Positions 17,955-28,214 of a DNA stretch of 64,000 bases are shown in pieces (position 1 is the first letter of the stretch; every line of letters starts with the position of its first letter). Made by a program: the position numbers and the translations under genes. This DNA comes from JAPOUP01 sp965201085 (lineage in GTDB: Bacteria; Pseudomonadota; Alphaproteobacteria; Rhodobacterales; Rhodobacteraceae), in the NCBI GenBank assembly GCA_965201085.1, contig CBDAVS010000047.1, positions 186,001 to 250,000 of the forward strand, read 5' to 3'. The notes beneath the pieces were generated by a model, which was not told the DNA's origin, searched no databases, and saw nothing but the letters and a program-made list of their open reading frames with translations.

Positions 17955-18952
17955 TGGCCCTGCCGTAGCACCTGAGTGATCTCCGCCATGATTGACAGAG
18001 CGATTTCGGCGGGAGATTTCGAGCCTATATCGAGTCCGACCGGCGCATGGATGCGGGTGATGTCGCTGTCATCGAACCCCAACTCCCTAAGTCGGGACCT
18101 GCGCTTCGCGTGCGTTCGAACCGAGCCAAGGCATCCTAGATAGAACACATCGGAATTCAGCGCGGCGATGATGGCCGGATCGTCCAGTTTGGCGTCGTGG
18201 GTCAGCGTAACGACCGCCGTACGCGCATCGATTTCGTAGCCGGTCAGCGCCTCATCCGGCCATTCATGCAGAATGCACTCTCCGGGAAAGCGGGTCTCGG
18301 AGCCGAAAGCCTCACGCGGGTCTATCAGCACGGCATCGTATCCCGCCAGCCGAGCCATCGCCATCAGCGGCTGTGCGATGTGAACAGCCCCAACCACCGC
18401 CATGCGCAGCGGCGGGTTGTGAACGGCAACAAATGTTTCCCCTTCAAACCCCGATCTGTCGGACCTGAAGCGCCTTGCAATGGCTTCGCCGAGATCCACA
18501 TCGTTGACATCCGTCAGCCGCCGTTTCCACGTCGGTATATCGATGGTATAGGCTATCTGGCGTCGGGCCTTTCTCGCGGCGCATAGCTCCGACAGCATTG
18601 TTTCGGAAATCTGTGAACCTACAGGTTCGACCATTACCCTGATGGTGCCACCACAGGCGAGGCCCACCTCGAAGGCCTCATCGTCGCTTACCCCAAATTC
18701 CAGCACGCGAGACCTGCCGTCCTCCAGCGCATCCGTCGCTTCCACGACAACGGCACCCTCAACGCAACCGCCCGAGACCGATCCGGCGATTTCGCCATCT
18801 CCGCCAACCGCCAGCTGGCTACCAACCGGTCTCGGCGCAGAGCCCCAGGTCTGAACGACCGTTGCCAGAACGGCACCCGTTCCGCCTCGGTGCCATCGGA
18901 GCGCGGTTTCCGGAATGCCGTCATAGTCCTGGGTCATCGAATCATCCGTCAT
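17951..18952 (-). CDS. XdhC/CoxI-family molybdenum cofactor maturation protein
   Basis: XdhC-family proteins bind molybdenum cofactor, support its sulfuration and deliver it to xanthine dehydrogenase or CO dehydrogenase type enzymes. The 333-residue protein has the N-terminal XdhC motif TVVQTWGSAPRPVGSQLAV and GSVSGGCVEGAVV, then LACGGTIRVMVEP. The C-terminal Rossmann part carries GAVHIAQPLMAMARLAGYDAVLIDPREAF and YLGCLGSVRTHAKR, ending near RIHAPVGLDIGSKSPAEIALSI. It is co-transcribed with the molybdopterin-binding gene (4-base overlap). The client enzyme is not in the window. Confidence 0.88.
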   Translation of the reverse strand: MTDDSMTQDYDGIPETALRWHRGGTGAVLATVVQTWGSAPRPVGSQLAVGGDGEIAGSVSGGCVEGAVVVEATDALEDGRSRVLEFGVSDDEAFEVGLACGGTIRVMVEPVGSQISETMLSELCAARKARRQIAYTIDIPTWKRRLTDVNDVDLGEAIARRFRSDRSGFEGETFVAVHNPPLRMAVVGAVHIAQPLMAMARLAGYDAVLIDPREAFGSETRFPGECILHEWPDEALTGYEIDARTAVVTLTHDAKLDDPAIIAALNSDVFYLGCLGSVRTHAKRRSRLRELGFDDSDITRIHAPVGLDIGSKSPAEIALSIMAEITQVLRQGQ

Positions 18953-19718
18953 CGCCTGTGACTATCGGCGGTTTCCGACACCAGCATAGGACGATGGTTG
19001 GATCAAGAAAACCTTTTGTGCGATCATTTCGCTCACATGCAGACCGTTGAGCACTCCATGAGAAGTTTCGGACTCCTTACGGGCATGCGGGGCGAACGGG
19101 TTTCATCAAGGCGCACAGCAGTCAACCGATGAATCCAGCGTTCGTGAACGGCATCCAAAGGCACAAGAACAAAGGTCTGCGCCGTCTGGACACCGCGTAA
19201 CCGAACTGCGTCCCGATCAGCCGTTCACGCCTCGGGACCACTCGCACCCTGCCGAACTTATGAGAGCATCGCATTTTGCGCTAAACATTTCGCGTTTTGT
19301 GAGGGAAGACCCGCACTTCGGTGAATTCCCATGGCCTTTGACCTCTGTGGATTGCATTCATTGTGCACGTACCGAGTGACGGAGTATTGGTATCTTGGCT
19401 TCCACCTCCGAAGCGCAAGACCGGGCCGTTTCCCTTCCGGGAGCGGGCCTGTGCTGGAGTTTTCCCAAAATGTCCGTCCGGAAATAAGCATAGTGAGCCG
19501 GTTTCCGGCTGTCAGATGGAATTTTCCGACCCCGGACGGAAAGTCCGGCCGGAGGGATGCTGGACTCGAATGATGGAACCGGGTAATCAAGACTGGATTC
19601 GAATGAGCGATTATTTACAATACTCTTTGTACGCAACGCCCATGATCCGTTCAGAGGACCCCGCAGACTTCCGGTCTGCACCATCTCGGCCAAAGATGGA
19701 CAGGCCGGAATAATCTTT
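18953..19718. other. Intergenic stretch without recognisable gene
   Basis: About 770 bases lie between the XdhC-like gene and the broken surface-protein gene. No domain was recognised in any frame. The last few hundred bases may be the lost 5' part or promoter of the pseudogene that follows, but nothing in them proves it. Confidence 0.5.
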
Positions 19719-22190
19719 GTGGGAATCCAGCATGATTTCGAAATAGGACCAGTCGAAAATCGGTTTCCGAACATTTCCAGCGGCGTCGGTGGGACCAATC
19801 AGGACAACAAGCGGCCGAGTGCGGAGGGCGGACTGAATAGACTCGAAGCGCCGCTAACAACAGTCCAGCTCGACGGCGGCAGAAGTCACGATCCCAACGG
19901 TGACCCGCTGACCTTCCTTTGGCAAAGCCCTCCGGAAATCATCCTCAGCGACCCGACGATACCCAACCCAACATTCTTCGCGCCGTCGGATGACGTCACC
20001 CGGAGATATACCTTCACTCTGACGGTCACCGATCCTTCCGGAGCGAGTGATAGCGCAGACGTGAAAATCACGGCCCTTAGGATGTATAGTGTGAACGAGA
20101 ACGGAACCGACGACACCTTCGGTATTAGATTGACCTCGCAGCCCCAGCACGACGTTACCGCCACCTTTGCGGTATCGAAGGGTGCCATCCTTTTGTCAGC
20201 GACGAACGGAGATCCGGTGAAAAGTCATTTTGACCTTCGACGAGACAAACTGGAACGTAAGACAGGAATTTACGATACCGCCGTGGACGATAGCGTGGAC
20301 AACGCGGAGGACCCTCGCCACGCGACAATAGCCAATGTGTTCCGATCGCAGGATCCGAACTATAATGAACGCTTGCTAATTCCCGACCTTAAGGTGCGAA
20401 TAACGGACGACGATACCGCGGGTCTCGATCTCTCGGAAACGGACGGAAGTGCAGCGGAGAACGGCGGTGGATCCGAATTCAACGTCAGGCCGCTTTCCCG
20501 ACCGACGGGGGAGGTCACGGTCCGCGTTTCCTCAAGTGACACGAGGGTCGCGACCGTCGCCCCGGAAGTCCTGGAATTCACCGCAGCGGATTGGGACGGG
20601 GAGCGGTAAGTGTCGGTCACCGCCGTCAACGACTCCATCGACAACGTCCCGGATCGCACCGCGACCATCACCCTCGACCCGTCGGGCGCGGATTACGGGA
20701 ACGTACCCGACGCGACATGTGCTTTCACGGCGATCGACAACGAGAATCCGGGACATCTTGCCCTGATCGGCGGTGATATCCTGTCCCGCGCCAGCCGCAC
20801 CGTCGCCAACCAGGTGATCCATGCCATTCAGGGAGGGATGGACTGCCTTCGACTACGCGGAGTGGCAGTAACAGTCGTCGGAATGAAGGCCATCGATACA
20901 GAAGAGAGCCCCGACCCTGCGGTCGGAGAGCCCATATCACCGTTCACGATCACCGTCCACCGTTGGTTCAAACATAACCGTTGATGGAGACACGGGTCCG
21001 CCAAACCGAATTTCCCTGACCGATGTCCTCGGAATTCATCGTTCCGGATGATTGGGGGGCAGGTTCCAGCACCCTACGGGCTCGGGGAGCGGTGACCCGA
21101 TTCGACGCCCGCATCGACGACGTCTCCCTCAATCAGCAGGTTTCCTCCGCGTTGCTTGGAATGGATCAGAGCGGGGAACATTGGACCCTTGACGCGGTTC
21201 TGACACGGTCACGGAGCGATGCGGGATTTTTCTCCGGAACCAACGGCGATGGGCGCGCCGAACTGGATCTGACAGGCATCTTCCCGTGGGGACAGTACAG
21301 GCAGGATGACCGTCTGTCGGTCTGGGGAATGCCCGGCTACGGCGAGGGAACCATGACCCTCGATCCGGAGGGTGAGAAACCGATAGACACCGGTATCGAT
21401 TTGGCAGTGGCGGCGGTGGGCGTCAAAAGCGCGGTCACCGATCCCCACCCGCGTGCGGGCCTGGCCCTGTCGATAAAGTCCGATGCGGTGGTTGTCAGGG
21501 CATCATCCGAAAGAGCCTCCTACCTGCTCCCGCTGGATGTTGGAACGTGGCGTCTTGACCTGACGGTGCAGGGCGCCTTGCGGGGATCGGAACCGCCGGA
21601 CTTGGCCCGCTACCGACCGCAGAAATCGGGCTCAGGTATGACGGTGGTGATACGGACAGAGGGATTGGCGCCGACTTCGGCCTCGGTCTCTCCGTATTTG
21701 ACGGTCGCAACGGAATCCGGACGTCGATCAACGCGAGGAAACTGATCGGGCACGAGTCCCTCGGGATATGACGAATTCGACATCTCGGCATCGTTCGAAT
21801 GGGATCCCGATCCACGAAGCGAAACCGGACCGCGGCTGACCGTCAGTACCGGCTTTGGCGCGTCACCGGTAGAGGAAACGATTGAACGACTTCGGACGGG
21901 CACACTTGATGCGGTTCTGGATGATGAAATCCCGCTGACTTTGGATAACCGTTGGGTCGCCGAAGGAAGGTTCGGTTACGGATTTTCTATAGATGGCCGG
22001 ACTTCCGTCATTGATTTCGGAATCCGGCGGAATCATGCATCGAGAGAGTTTGTTGTCGGCTGACGGGTTCTCGGTGCCAAAACGAACGGTGTGCGATCCT
22101 CGCTCGATGTCGGACCGCGCTGGACCGAATACGTCCGACCGCACGCTTCGTCCGTTCATGGTGCTACCATGAAGATGAAAATCATTTGGT
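19719..22190 (+). pseudogene. Broken PKD / Calx-beta autotransporter-like surface protein
   Basis: The remnant has three parts. The first reads from 19719: a PKD/cadherin-like module (VQLDGGRSHDPNGDPLTFLW through FTLTVTDPSGASDSADVKI), then Calx-beta-like modules (VNENGTDDTF; GSAAENGGGSEFNV). An in-frame TAA at 20607 interrupts a Calx-beta module that resumes at once as VSVTAVNDSIDNVPDRTATI. After about 20984 the frame changes. From 21059 an outer-membrane barrel-like region with Gly-rich alternation follows (RARGAVTRFDARIDDVS, WGQYRQDDRLSVWGMPGYGE), which loses frame again near 21740 and is readable in pieces to about 22190. The intact ancestor was probably a large secreted adhesin or autotransporter. 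At least one nonsense and several frameshift lesions are visible. Confidence 0.75.
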
Positions 22191-22518
22191 AGGCGATCTT
22201 ATGGGGTTTCCCATCGATCTTCGATATGTTTCAGGACGTGAAGGACTTCGTGCCATCCTCACCGGGTCGACCGATCATGATTTATAGCCGTCCCCAGACG
22301 AACCGGTTGATCCAGTCACTAATTCCGCCTACTCGCGTTTCCGGATTATCCCAATCAACCAGAAACCTGAGGCGACAGGTACGGCAACGCCTGCCGCTCA
22401 TATATAAAAACGGATCATTTCGAACCTGGGATGCAAGTCACCGAGCAGTAACCCGAACCGCTGATCCGCATCGGGCAATTCGCTTGATCCGAACCAGGAG
22501 TTTTCCTAATCCCACCAA
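22191..22518. other. Intergenic stretch without recognisable gene
   Basis: About 330 bases precede the glutathione transferase gene. Nothing was recognised beyond short random frames. The GST promoter should lie here, but no clear consensus pair was found. Confidence 0.55.
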
Positions 22519-23388
22519 ATGTCATATGAACTGATTCTTGGCGATCGTGCCTATTCAAGCTGGTCACTTCGCGGGTGGCTGCTCTTCAAGCGCTTCGGAA
22601 TTCCGTTCAGCGAGCGCTTCGTCAGCTTCACAGCCGGTTCGGTTGCGGATCAGCTGCCTTCTCTAACACCGGTTTGTACGGTTCCGACCGCGATCGCGGA
22701 AGACGGCGCCGTTATCAGCGACTCGCTGGCGATCACAGAAGAGCTGGCAACCCGGCATCCAGATGCCGGACTATGGCCCGACGACAGCCGGGCCCGCGCC
22801 GCAGGCCGTGCCCTTGCCGCCGAAATGCATTCGGGATTCGCCTCCCTGCGCAAACATTGTCCGATGAACCTGCGCTGCGCCTATACCGGCTTCGTTCCCA
22901 ACGAGAATGTTCTACGCGACATCGCTCGAATCCAGACGATCTGGGCGCATGCGCTCAGATCTTTCGGGGGGCCATGGCTTTGCGGCGGCTATTCCGCCGC
23001 CGACGCATTCTTCGCACCTGTCACCGCCCGCATCGCCGGCTACGGCCTTGAGGTCGACCCCGGTGCACAGACCTATGTCGACGCGCATCTGGCGGATCCC
23101 GACTTTCGGCGCTGGAGGGCGATGAGTCTCGTGGACGGTCCCGATCTAGCCGAATACGCGTTTGGCTACGAACGCCGTACATGGCCAGGTCCGCTCCTGA
23201 AGCAGGCAGAAACGGTGGCTACGGGTCCCTCGGAGAACGCTAGCTGCCCCTATTCCGGCAGACCAGCCACACATTTCCTGAGAATGGAAGGTCGCGTCTT
23301 CGGGTTCTGCAACGCCTTCTGCCGCGACAAGACCGTTTCGGACCCGGAAGCCTGGCCCGCATTTATGGATCTTCTGGCAACCCATTAG
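22519..23388 (+). CDS. Glutathione S-transferase with C-terminal Cys-rich extension
   Basis: The 289-residue protein begins with a thioredoxin-like GST domain, YELILGDRAYSSWSLRGWLLFKRFGI, with the active-site Ser/Trp region and VPTAIAEDGAVISDSLAITEEL (glutathione-binding Asp-Ser). An all-helical C-domain with YSAADAFFAPVTARIAGYG follows. Beyond about residue 235 there is an extra segment CPYSGRPATHFLRMEGRVFG followed by FCNAFCRDKTVSDPEAWPAF. It has spaced Cys residues and the FCxxxC...P pattern of small YHS/TRASH-like metal-binding domains. The usual role is glutathione conjugation or thiol chemistry; the substrate is unknown. Confidence 0.85.
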   Translation: MSYELILGDRAYSSWSLRGWLLFKRFGIPFSERFVSFTAGSVADQLPSLTPVCTVPTAIAEDGAVISDSLAITEELATRHPDAGLWPDDSRARAAGRALAAEMHSGFASLRKHCPMNLRCAYTGFVPNENVLRDIARIQTIWAHALRSFGGPWLCGGYSAADAFFAPVTARIAGYGLEVDPGAQTYVDAHLADPDFRRWRAMSLVDGPDLAEYAFGYERRTWPGPLLKQAETVATGPSENASCPYSGRPATHFLRMEGRVFGFCNAFCRDKTVSDPEAWPAFMDLLATH

Positions 23389-23664
23389 GTGACGGAGCTT
23401 CGGCGTGGAACCCCCGCGCAGCTACGAAAAGCTCAAAGTAGCGAGACAGGTTGGGCACCCGGAACACAGGCCGGAAACCCTCCTTTGGCAGGTATACGGA
23501 CATCGACTTGGCGCCGGCGGTAGGTGCCGCTCGGCACCGCTTGAGGCGGGTCGGTCGGGCCGGTGAGGCTTCCGCCATACCGGCAGGAATCGGATCGGAG
23601 ATATCGGTCGTGGCCGCATAAGGGCGGCTTGCGCAACCAAGGATACACTGCTTTACCCACGCCA

Positions 23665-24693
23665 ATGGCGGTCATCACGAAACCTCGACTCAACACCCTG
23701 TTCGCCGCCAGCATCGGAGCCGTCCTGGTTCTTGCGCTTGGCTTGCCGCTGCCACTGTTGCTGGGGCCGATGTTCGGTTGTCTGGTCGCCGGAGTGGCTG
23801 GCGCGAGGCTGCAGGGAATGGAAGTGGTCAGTACGTTCATGCGCACCTTCCTGGGAGTCGCCATAGGGGCTTCCATAACACCGGAACTGATTTCGGAACT
23901 GCCGCGTCACGCTCCATCCCTTCTGCTGATCCCGTTGCTGGTCGCGGTGATCGGAGGGATCGGATATCCTCTATTCCGACGCGTCTACGGCTTTGATCAT
24001 CCGACGGCGTATTTCGCTGCGATGCCCGGCGGACTGCAGGACATGCTCGTCTTCGGCCAGGAAGCGGGCGGAGACATGCGCGCAATGTCACTGATCCACG
24101 CCACTCGGGTTCTTTTGATCGTTACCGTGGCGCCATTCTTTCTGACCCTGATTTACGGGCTTGATTTCACCGCGCCGCCGGGCGAACCGATCACCGACCT
24201 ACCAGTGGTCCAGATAGCGCTTATGCTGGTGGTGGCGCTCGTCGGTTGGCAGGTAGCCAAACTTATGGGCATGTTCGGCGCATCGATCATAGGTCCGATG
24301 GCCGTGACTGCCGCGATGAGCCTATCGGGTCTGCTGACGCACCGACCACCAGCCGAACTGATCTGGGCGGCGCAGTTCTTCATCGGCATCGCCGTCGGAG
24401 CGACCTATACCGGTATAACGGCGGCGGAGATCCGACGCGACATCGGCGCCGGACTGCTGTTCAGCGTCATGATGGGTGTCGTCTGCCTCGTCTTTATCCT
24501 GTCGGTCCTGCAGATCGCACCAGCCAGCGAACTGGAGGTCATCCTCGCCTTTCTGCCCGGTGGACAGGCCGAGATGACGGTCCTGGCATTGGTCGCGGGA
24601 GCTGATGTCGCCTTGGTCGTGGCGCACCACCTACTGCGGATTGTGGTCATTGTCCTGTTTGCTCCCGCGTTCGCCGCCTGGCTACAGCGCTGA
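23665..24693 (+). CDS. AbrB-family multi-pass membrane protein
   Basis: The 342-residue integral membrane protein has about ten hydrophobic segments and two similar halves, each with a Gly/Pro-rich signature (LLLGPMFGCLVAGVAGA in the first, GASIIGPMAVTAAMSL in the second). This is the PF05145-type family, often labelled AbrB or putative ammonia monooxygenase, whose true role is unsettled but is likely transport. Conserved AMPGGLQDMLVFG and FLPGGQAEMTVLAL are present. The ATG at 23665 was preferred over the upstream frame start at 23563 because the extension is polar and the family begins with the first membrane segment. Confidence 0.8.
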   Translation: MAVITKPRLNTLFAASIGAVLVLALGLPLPLLLGPMFGCLVAGVAGARLQGMEVVSTFMRTFLGVAIGASITPELISELPRHAPSLLLIPLLVAVIGGIGYPLFRRVYGFDHPTAYFAAMPGGLQDMLVFGQEAGGDMRAMSLIHATRVLLIVTVAPFFLTLIYGLDFTAPPGEPITDLPVVQIALMLVVALVGWQVAKLMGMFGASIIGPMAVTAAMSLSGLLTHRPPAELIWAAQFFIGIAVGATYTGITAAEIRRDIGAGLLFSVMMGVVCLVFILSVLQIAPASELEVILAFLPGGQAEMTVLALVAGADVALVVAHHLLRIVVIVLFAPAFAAWLQR

Positions 24694-24753
24694 CCATACG
24701 GTGATTGCGTCCGGTCAAACTCGGCAATATGACGGGGTGAAATATAGAGGTAG

Positions 24754-25974
24754 ATGGACGCGATAACCATGGCTTCCAGCAAGGACGCACCGGAACTTAC
24801 CGATTTCGACTGGCAGGATCCGTTCCGGCTCGACAGCCAACTTACGCAGGATGAGCGGATGATGCGCGATGCGGTATGCGCATTCGCTCACAGAAGACTG
24901 CGGCCGTACGCGGTCAAGGCATTCCGTGACGAAGCCACGGACCCGGAACTTTTCACCGAGATGGGCGCCGCGGGACTGCTCGGAATAACCCTCCCGGAAA
25001 CCTATGGCGGACTCGGCCAAAACAATGTGACTTACGGTCTTGCGACGCGCGAAATCGAACGGGTCGATTCAGGCTATCGATCGATGATGTCGGTGCAGTC
25101 CTCTCTGGTGATCCATCCGATCCATACCTACGGTTCCGAAGAGCAACGCATGAAATACCTGCCAAAGCTGGCGACCGGAGAGCTGATCGGATGCTTCGGC
25201 CTGACCGAAGCGGATGCGGGAAGCGATCCGGGGGCGATGAAGACGACGGCCACAAGGACCGACGTCGGCTATCTTCTCAACGGTTCGAAGACATGGATTT
25301 CGAACGCACCGATCGCCGACGTGTTCGTGGTATGGGTGAAGTCGGAAGCACATGGTGGCAAAGTCAGGGGCTTTGTCCTCGAAAAAGGACAAAAAGGGCT
25401 CAGCGCCCCTAAAATCAGCGGAAAGCTGAGCCTTCGTACGAGCGTCACCGGTGAAATCGTCATGAATGACGTGCATGTCGGCGAAGACGCCCTATTGCCA
25501 AGGGCTGAAGGCATGAAAGGGCCGTTCGGCTGCCTGAACCATGCACGCTACGGCATTTCGTGGGGCACCATGGGTGCGGCCGAGTTCTGCTGGCAGGCCG
25601 CGAGACGCTACGGGCTCGAGCGGCGGCAATTCGGACGACCTTTGGCACAGAACCAGCTCTTTCAAAAGAAACTCGCCGACATGCAGACCGAAATATCATT
25701 GGGATTGCAGGCTTCGCTTCGCGTCGGTCGGCTCTTGGACGAAGGAAACGCGGCACCCGAGATGATTTCGATAATCAAACGAAACAACTGCGGGAAGGCT
25801 CTGGATATCGCGCGCATGTCGCGGGATATGCATGGAGGCAACGGAATTCAGGAGGATTTCCAGATCATGCGTCACATGGTCAATCTGGAAACTGTCAACA
25901 CCTACGAGGGCGCTCATGATGTACACGCACTGATTCTCGGGCGCGCGCAGACCGGGCTGCAGGCGTTCTTTTGA
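24754..25974 (+). CDS. gcdH: Glutaryl-CoA dehydrogenase
   Basis: This FAD enzyme oxidises and decarboxylates glutaryl-CoA to crotonyl-CoA in lysine, tryptophan and some aromatic degradation. The 406-residue protein has the acyl-CoA dehydrogenase signatures GCFGLTEADAGSDPGAM and GSKTWISNAPIADVFVVWVK. The glutaryl-specific region includes REIERVDSGYRSMMSVQSSLV and the catalytic Glu in NTYEGAHDVHALILGRAQTG near the C-terminus. A gaggt ribosome-binding site precedes the ATG. The gene stands alone, with no transporter or CoA-transferase beside it. Confidence 0.92.
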   Translation: MDAITMASSKDAPELTDFDWQDPFRLDSQLTQDERMMRDAVCAFAHRRLRPYAVKAFRDEATDPELFTEMGAAGLLGITLPETYGGLGQNNVTYGLATREIERVDSGYRSMMSVQSSLVIHPIHTYGSEEQRMKYLPKLATGELIGCFGLTEADAGSDPGAMKTTATRTDVGYLLNGSKTWISNAPIADVFVVWVKSEAHGGKVRGFVLEKGQKGLSAPKISGKLSLRTSVTGEIVMNDVHVGEDALLPRAEGMKGPFGCLNHARYGISWGTMGAAEFCWQAARRYGLERRQFGRPLAQNQLFQKKLADMQTEISLGLQASLRVGRLLDEGNAAPEMISIIKRNNCGKALDIARMSRDMHGGNGIQEDFQIMRHMVNLETVNTYEGAHDVHALILGRAQTGLQAFF

Positions 25975-26380
25975 TGCCGGTCGGACCGGGCTGGATCCTG
26001 CCTTACCTCCACCATTCGATCCGCTGTAACGAATCAAACTCAACGCCAGCCCGGTTCGGCGGACCGCATGGTGATTCTGTTTCCATCCCAGCCGACCGAT
26101 GCGAACGCTCAGGTAACCGGATTCGACATCAGGTACATAGCGACAATCACCCGGATCGGCCTGTCAGACAGTTTCACCCTGGAAGGTCATGGTCCCGGGC
26201 AGCCAGGAAACCTTTTAGGTGCATTCCGATGCCCCGGCTTCAATACGGCACTCAGTCCTATGCGAACCACTACCCGAATATGACGACACATGGCCCGTCA
26301 AACGCTTTAGGCCTGCGGACTCCATGCCGGATCTTCGCATCCAACATTACCAGGTCATCCGGGATTCCGGCAGGTTCGCG
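25975..26380. other. Intergenic stretch before pyrC
   Basis: About 400 bases contain no recognisable gene. The pyrC frame is open upstream to 26219, but the extra 54 residues have no homology I can recognise and precede the conserved start of dihydroorotase. The stretch should hold the pyrC-pyrE promoter. Confidence 0.5.
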
Positions 26381-27457
26381 ATGATGGTGAATACGTTCAC
26401 GGTCCGCTGTCCTGACGATTGGCATCTGCATCTGCGCGACGGCGCTATGTTGAAAGCCGTCCTGCCGGAATCACTCAGGCACTTCGCCCGAGCAATCATA
26501 ATGCCGAACCTTGTGCCACCGGTCGTGACCGGAGCGGATGCCGCGACCTACCGGGACCGCATCCTCGCCGCACTCCCCGAGGGCGCATCCTTCGAGCCGC
26601 TCATGACGCTCTATCTCACCGAAAATACGGATCCCGAGGATGTCACCGCGGCGGCGGAATGTGGATTGGTCAAGGCAGTGAAACTCTACCCTGCCGGTGC
26701 GACCACAAACTCCTCTTCCGGAGTACGGGACTATCGAAACGTAAGGAAAGTTCTCGAAAGAATGGCTGAAATCGGCCTCCCGCTCTGTGTCCACGGAGAA
26801 GTGACGGATCCCCGCATCGACATCTTCGACAGAGAAGCGGTGTTCATCGAAAAGGTGCTCGACCCGATGCGCCGCATAACCCCCGGACTACGGGTGGTCA
26901 TGGAACACATCACCACCCGTGAGGGTTTGGAATACGTCAAGGCGCAGGACTCCACGATGGGTGGAACGATTACGGCGCACCATCTCGCAATCAACCGCAA
27001 CCACATTCTGGCCGGTGGAATCAAGCCGCATTATTACTGCCTGCCGGTGGCCAAACGCGAAGATCATCGCCTGGCGCTTGTGTCGGCGGCAACCTCAGGC
27101 GATCCTCATTTCTTCCTCGGAACGGATAGCGCTCCGCATACGAACCACCTCAAGGAACACGCCTGCGGTTGCGCGGGATGTTTTACCGCCACCAACGCCC
27201 TGTCCGTCGTGGCTGAACTGTTCGAGCGCGAAAACGCGTTGCCCCGGCTTGAGGATTTCGCATCGCTGAATGGACCGGCATTCTACGGCCTTCCGGTCAA
27301 CGAAGGCACGATCACGCTTGTCAAAGGCGCACCTATATCGTATCCTGAGACGCTATTGACCGCCGATGGTCCGATTACCGTATTCAATCCAGGCTTCCCG
27401 TTGCACTGGTCGGCGTTCCGGAACGTACCGAATGACGAAACCGTGATCGTAGGATGA
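26381..27457 (+). CDS. pyrC: Dihydroorotase, class II
   Basis: PyrC closes carbamoyl-aspartate to dihydroorotate in pyrimidine synthesis. The 358-residue protein starts at one of two adjacent ATG codons and reads TVRCPDDWHLHLRDGAMLK, where the DWHLHLRD His pair binds zinc. Later features are the carboxylated Lys region AVKLYPAGATTNSSSGV, VHGEVTD, VMEHITT, and the metal Asp in FLGTDSAPH. The Escherichia coli-type length and motifs place it in class II. It lies 28 bases before pyrE, and the two probably form an operon. Confidence 0.94.
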   Translation: MMVNTFTVRCPDDWHLHLRDGAMLKAVLPESLRHFARAIIMPNLVPPVVTGADAATYRDRILAALPEGASFEPLMTLYLTENTDPEDVTAAAECGLVKAVKLYPAGATTNSSSGVRDYRNVRKVLERMAEIGLPLCVHGEVTDPRIDIFDREAVFIEKVLDPMRRITPGLRVVMEHITTREGLEYVKAQDSTMGGTITAHHLAINRNHILAGGIKPHYYCLPVAKREDHRLALVSAATSGDPHFFLGTDSAPHTNHLKEHACGCAGCFTATNALSVVAELFERENALPRLEDFASLNGPAFYGLPVNEGTITLVKGAPISYPETLLTADGPITVFNPGFPLHWSAFRNVPNDETVIVG

Positions 27458-27485
27458 CCCCGATGCAGACCACCGAGTTTCCGCG

Positions 27486-28214
27486 ATGAACCCTTTTTCC
27501 TTTCCGACGGGACATGAGATCGTCAAACTTTCAGCGCAAATGCTCCTTGAGGCGGGAGCGGTCCACTTCAACGCCCGTAAGCCTTATATCTATGCGTCCG
27601 GCCAACTAGGTCCAGCATATGTTGACTGTCGAAAACTCATCGCGTTTCCTCGAATCCGATCGACCCTGATGGATTTTCTCGCCGTCACGGTGATGCGGGA
27701 ATCTGGATTCGAGGCGTTCGACTGCATCGCTGGCGGAGAAACCGCAGGCATCCCTTTCGCGGCCATGATCGCGGAACGGTTGGGACTTCCGATGGCCTAT
27801 GTCCGGAAGAAACCCAAAGGCTACGGTCGCAACGCCCGGATCGAAGGTGCGATAAGCACGGACCAGCGCGTGTTGCTGGTGGAGGATCTGGCGACGGATG
27901 GAGGCTCAAAACTCGACTTCGTCGATGCAATTCGCAAAACCGGCGCGACCTGCGGACACACGGCGGTGATCTTCTACTACGGTATCTTTCCCCAGACGGA
28001 AATGACACTCGAAAGCCATGGCATCAAGCTGCACCATCTTTGCACCTGGTGGGACGTATTGGCGGCGGCGCGAGCACGGAAGGCCTTCGATGACGAGACA
28101 CTGACACAGGTGGAAGCGTTCCTGAAAGCACCGCACGAATGGCCAACAAACTTCAGGGAAGCGGCGAACCAAGCGGTCAGGACTTGGGAAACACGAAACA
28201 CCGATCGCGCCTGA
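27486..28214 (+). CDS. pyrE: Orotate phosphoribosyltransferase
   Basis: PyrE joins orotate to PRPP, giving OMP. The 242-residue protein has YIYASGQLGPAYVDCRKLI, AGGETAGIPFAAMIAE, YVRKKPKGYG and the PRPP-binding loop VLLVEDLATDGGSKLDFV. It follows pyrC directly. Its last 38 bases overlap, on the opposite strand, the end of the downstream ABC ATPase gene. Confidence 0.94.
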   Translation: MNPFSFPTGHEIVKLSAQMLLEAGAVHFNARKPYIYASGQLGPAYVDCRKLIAFPRIRSTLMDFLAVTVMRESGFEAFDCIAGGETAGIPFAAMIAERLGLPMAYVRKKPKGYGRNARIEGAISTDQRVLLVEDLATDGGSKLDFVDAIRKTGATCGHTAVIFYYGIFPQTEMTLESHGIKLHHLCTWWDVLAAARARKAFDDETLTQVEAFLKAPHEWPTNFREAANQAVRTWETRNTDRA

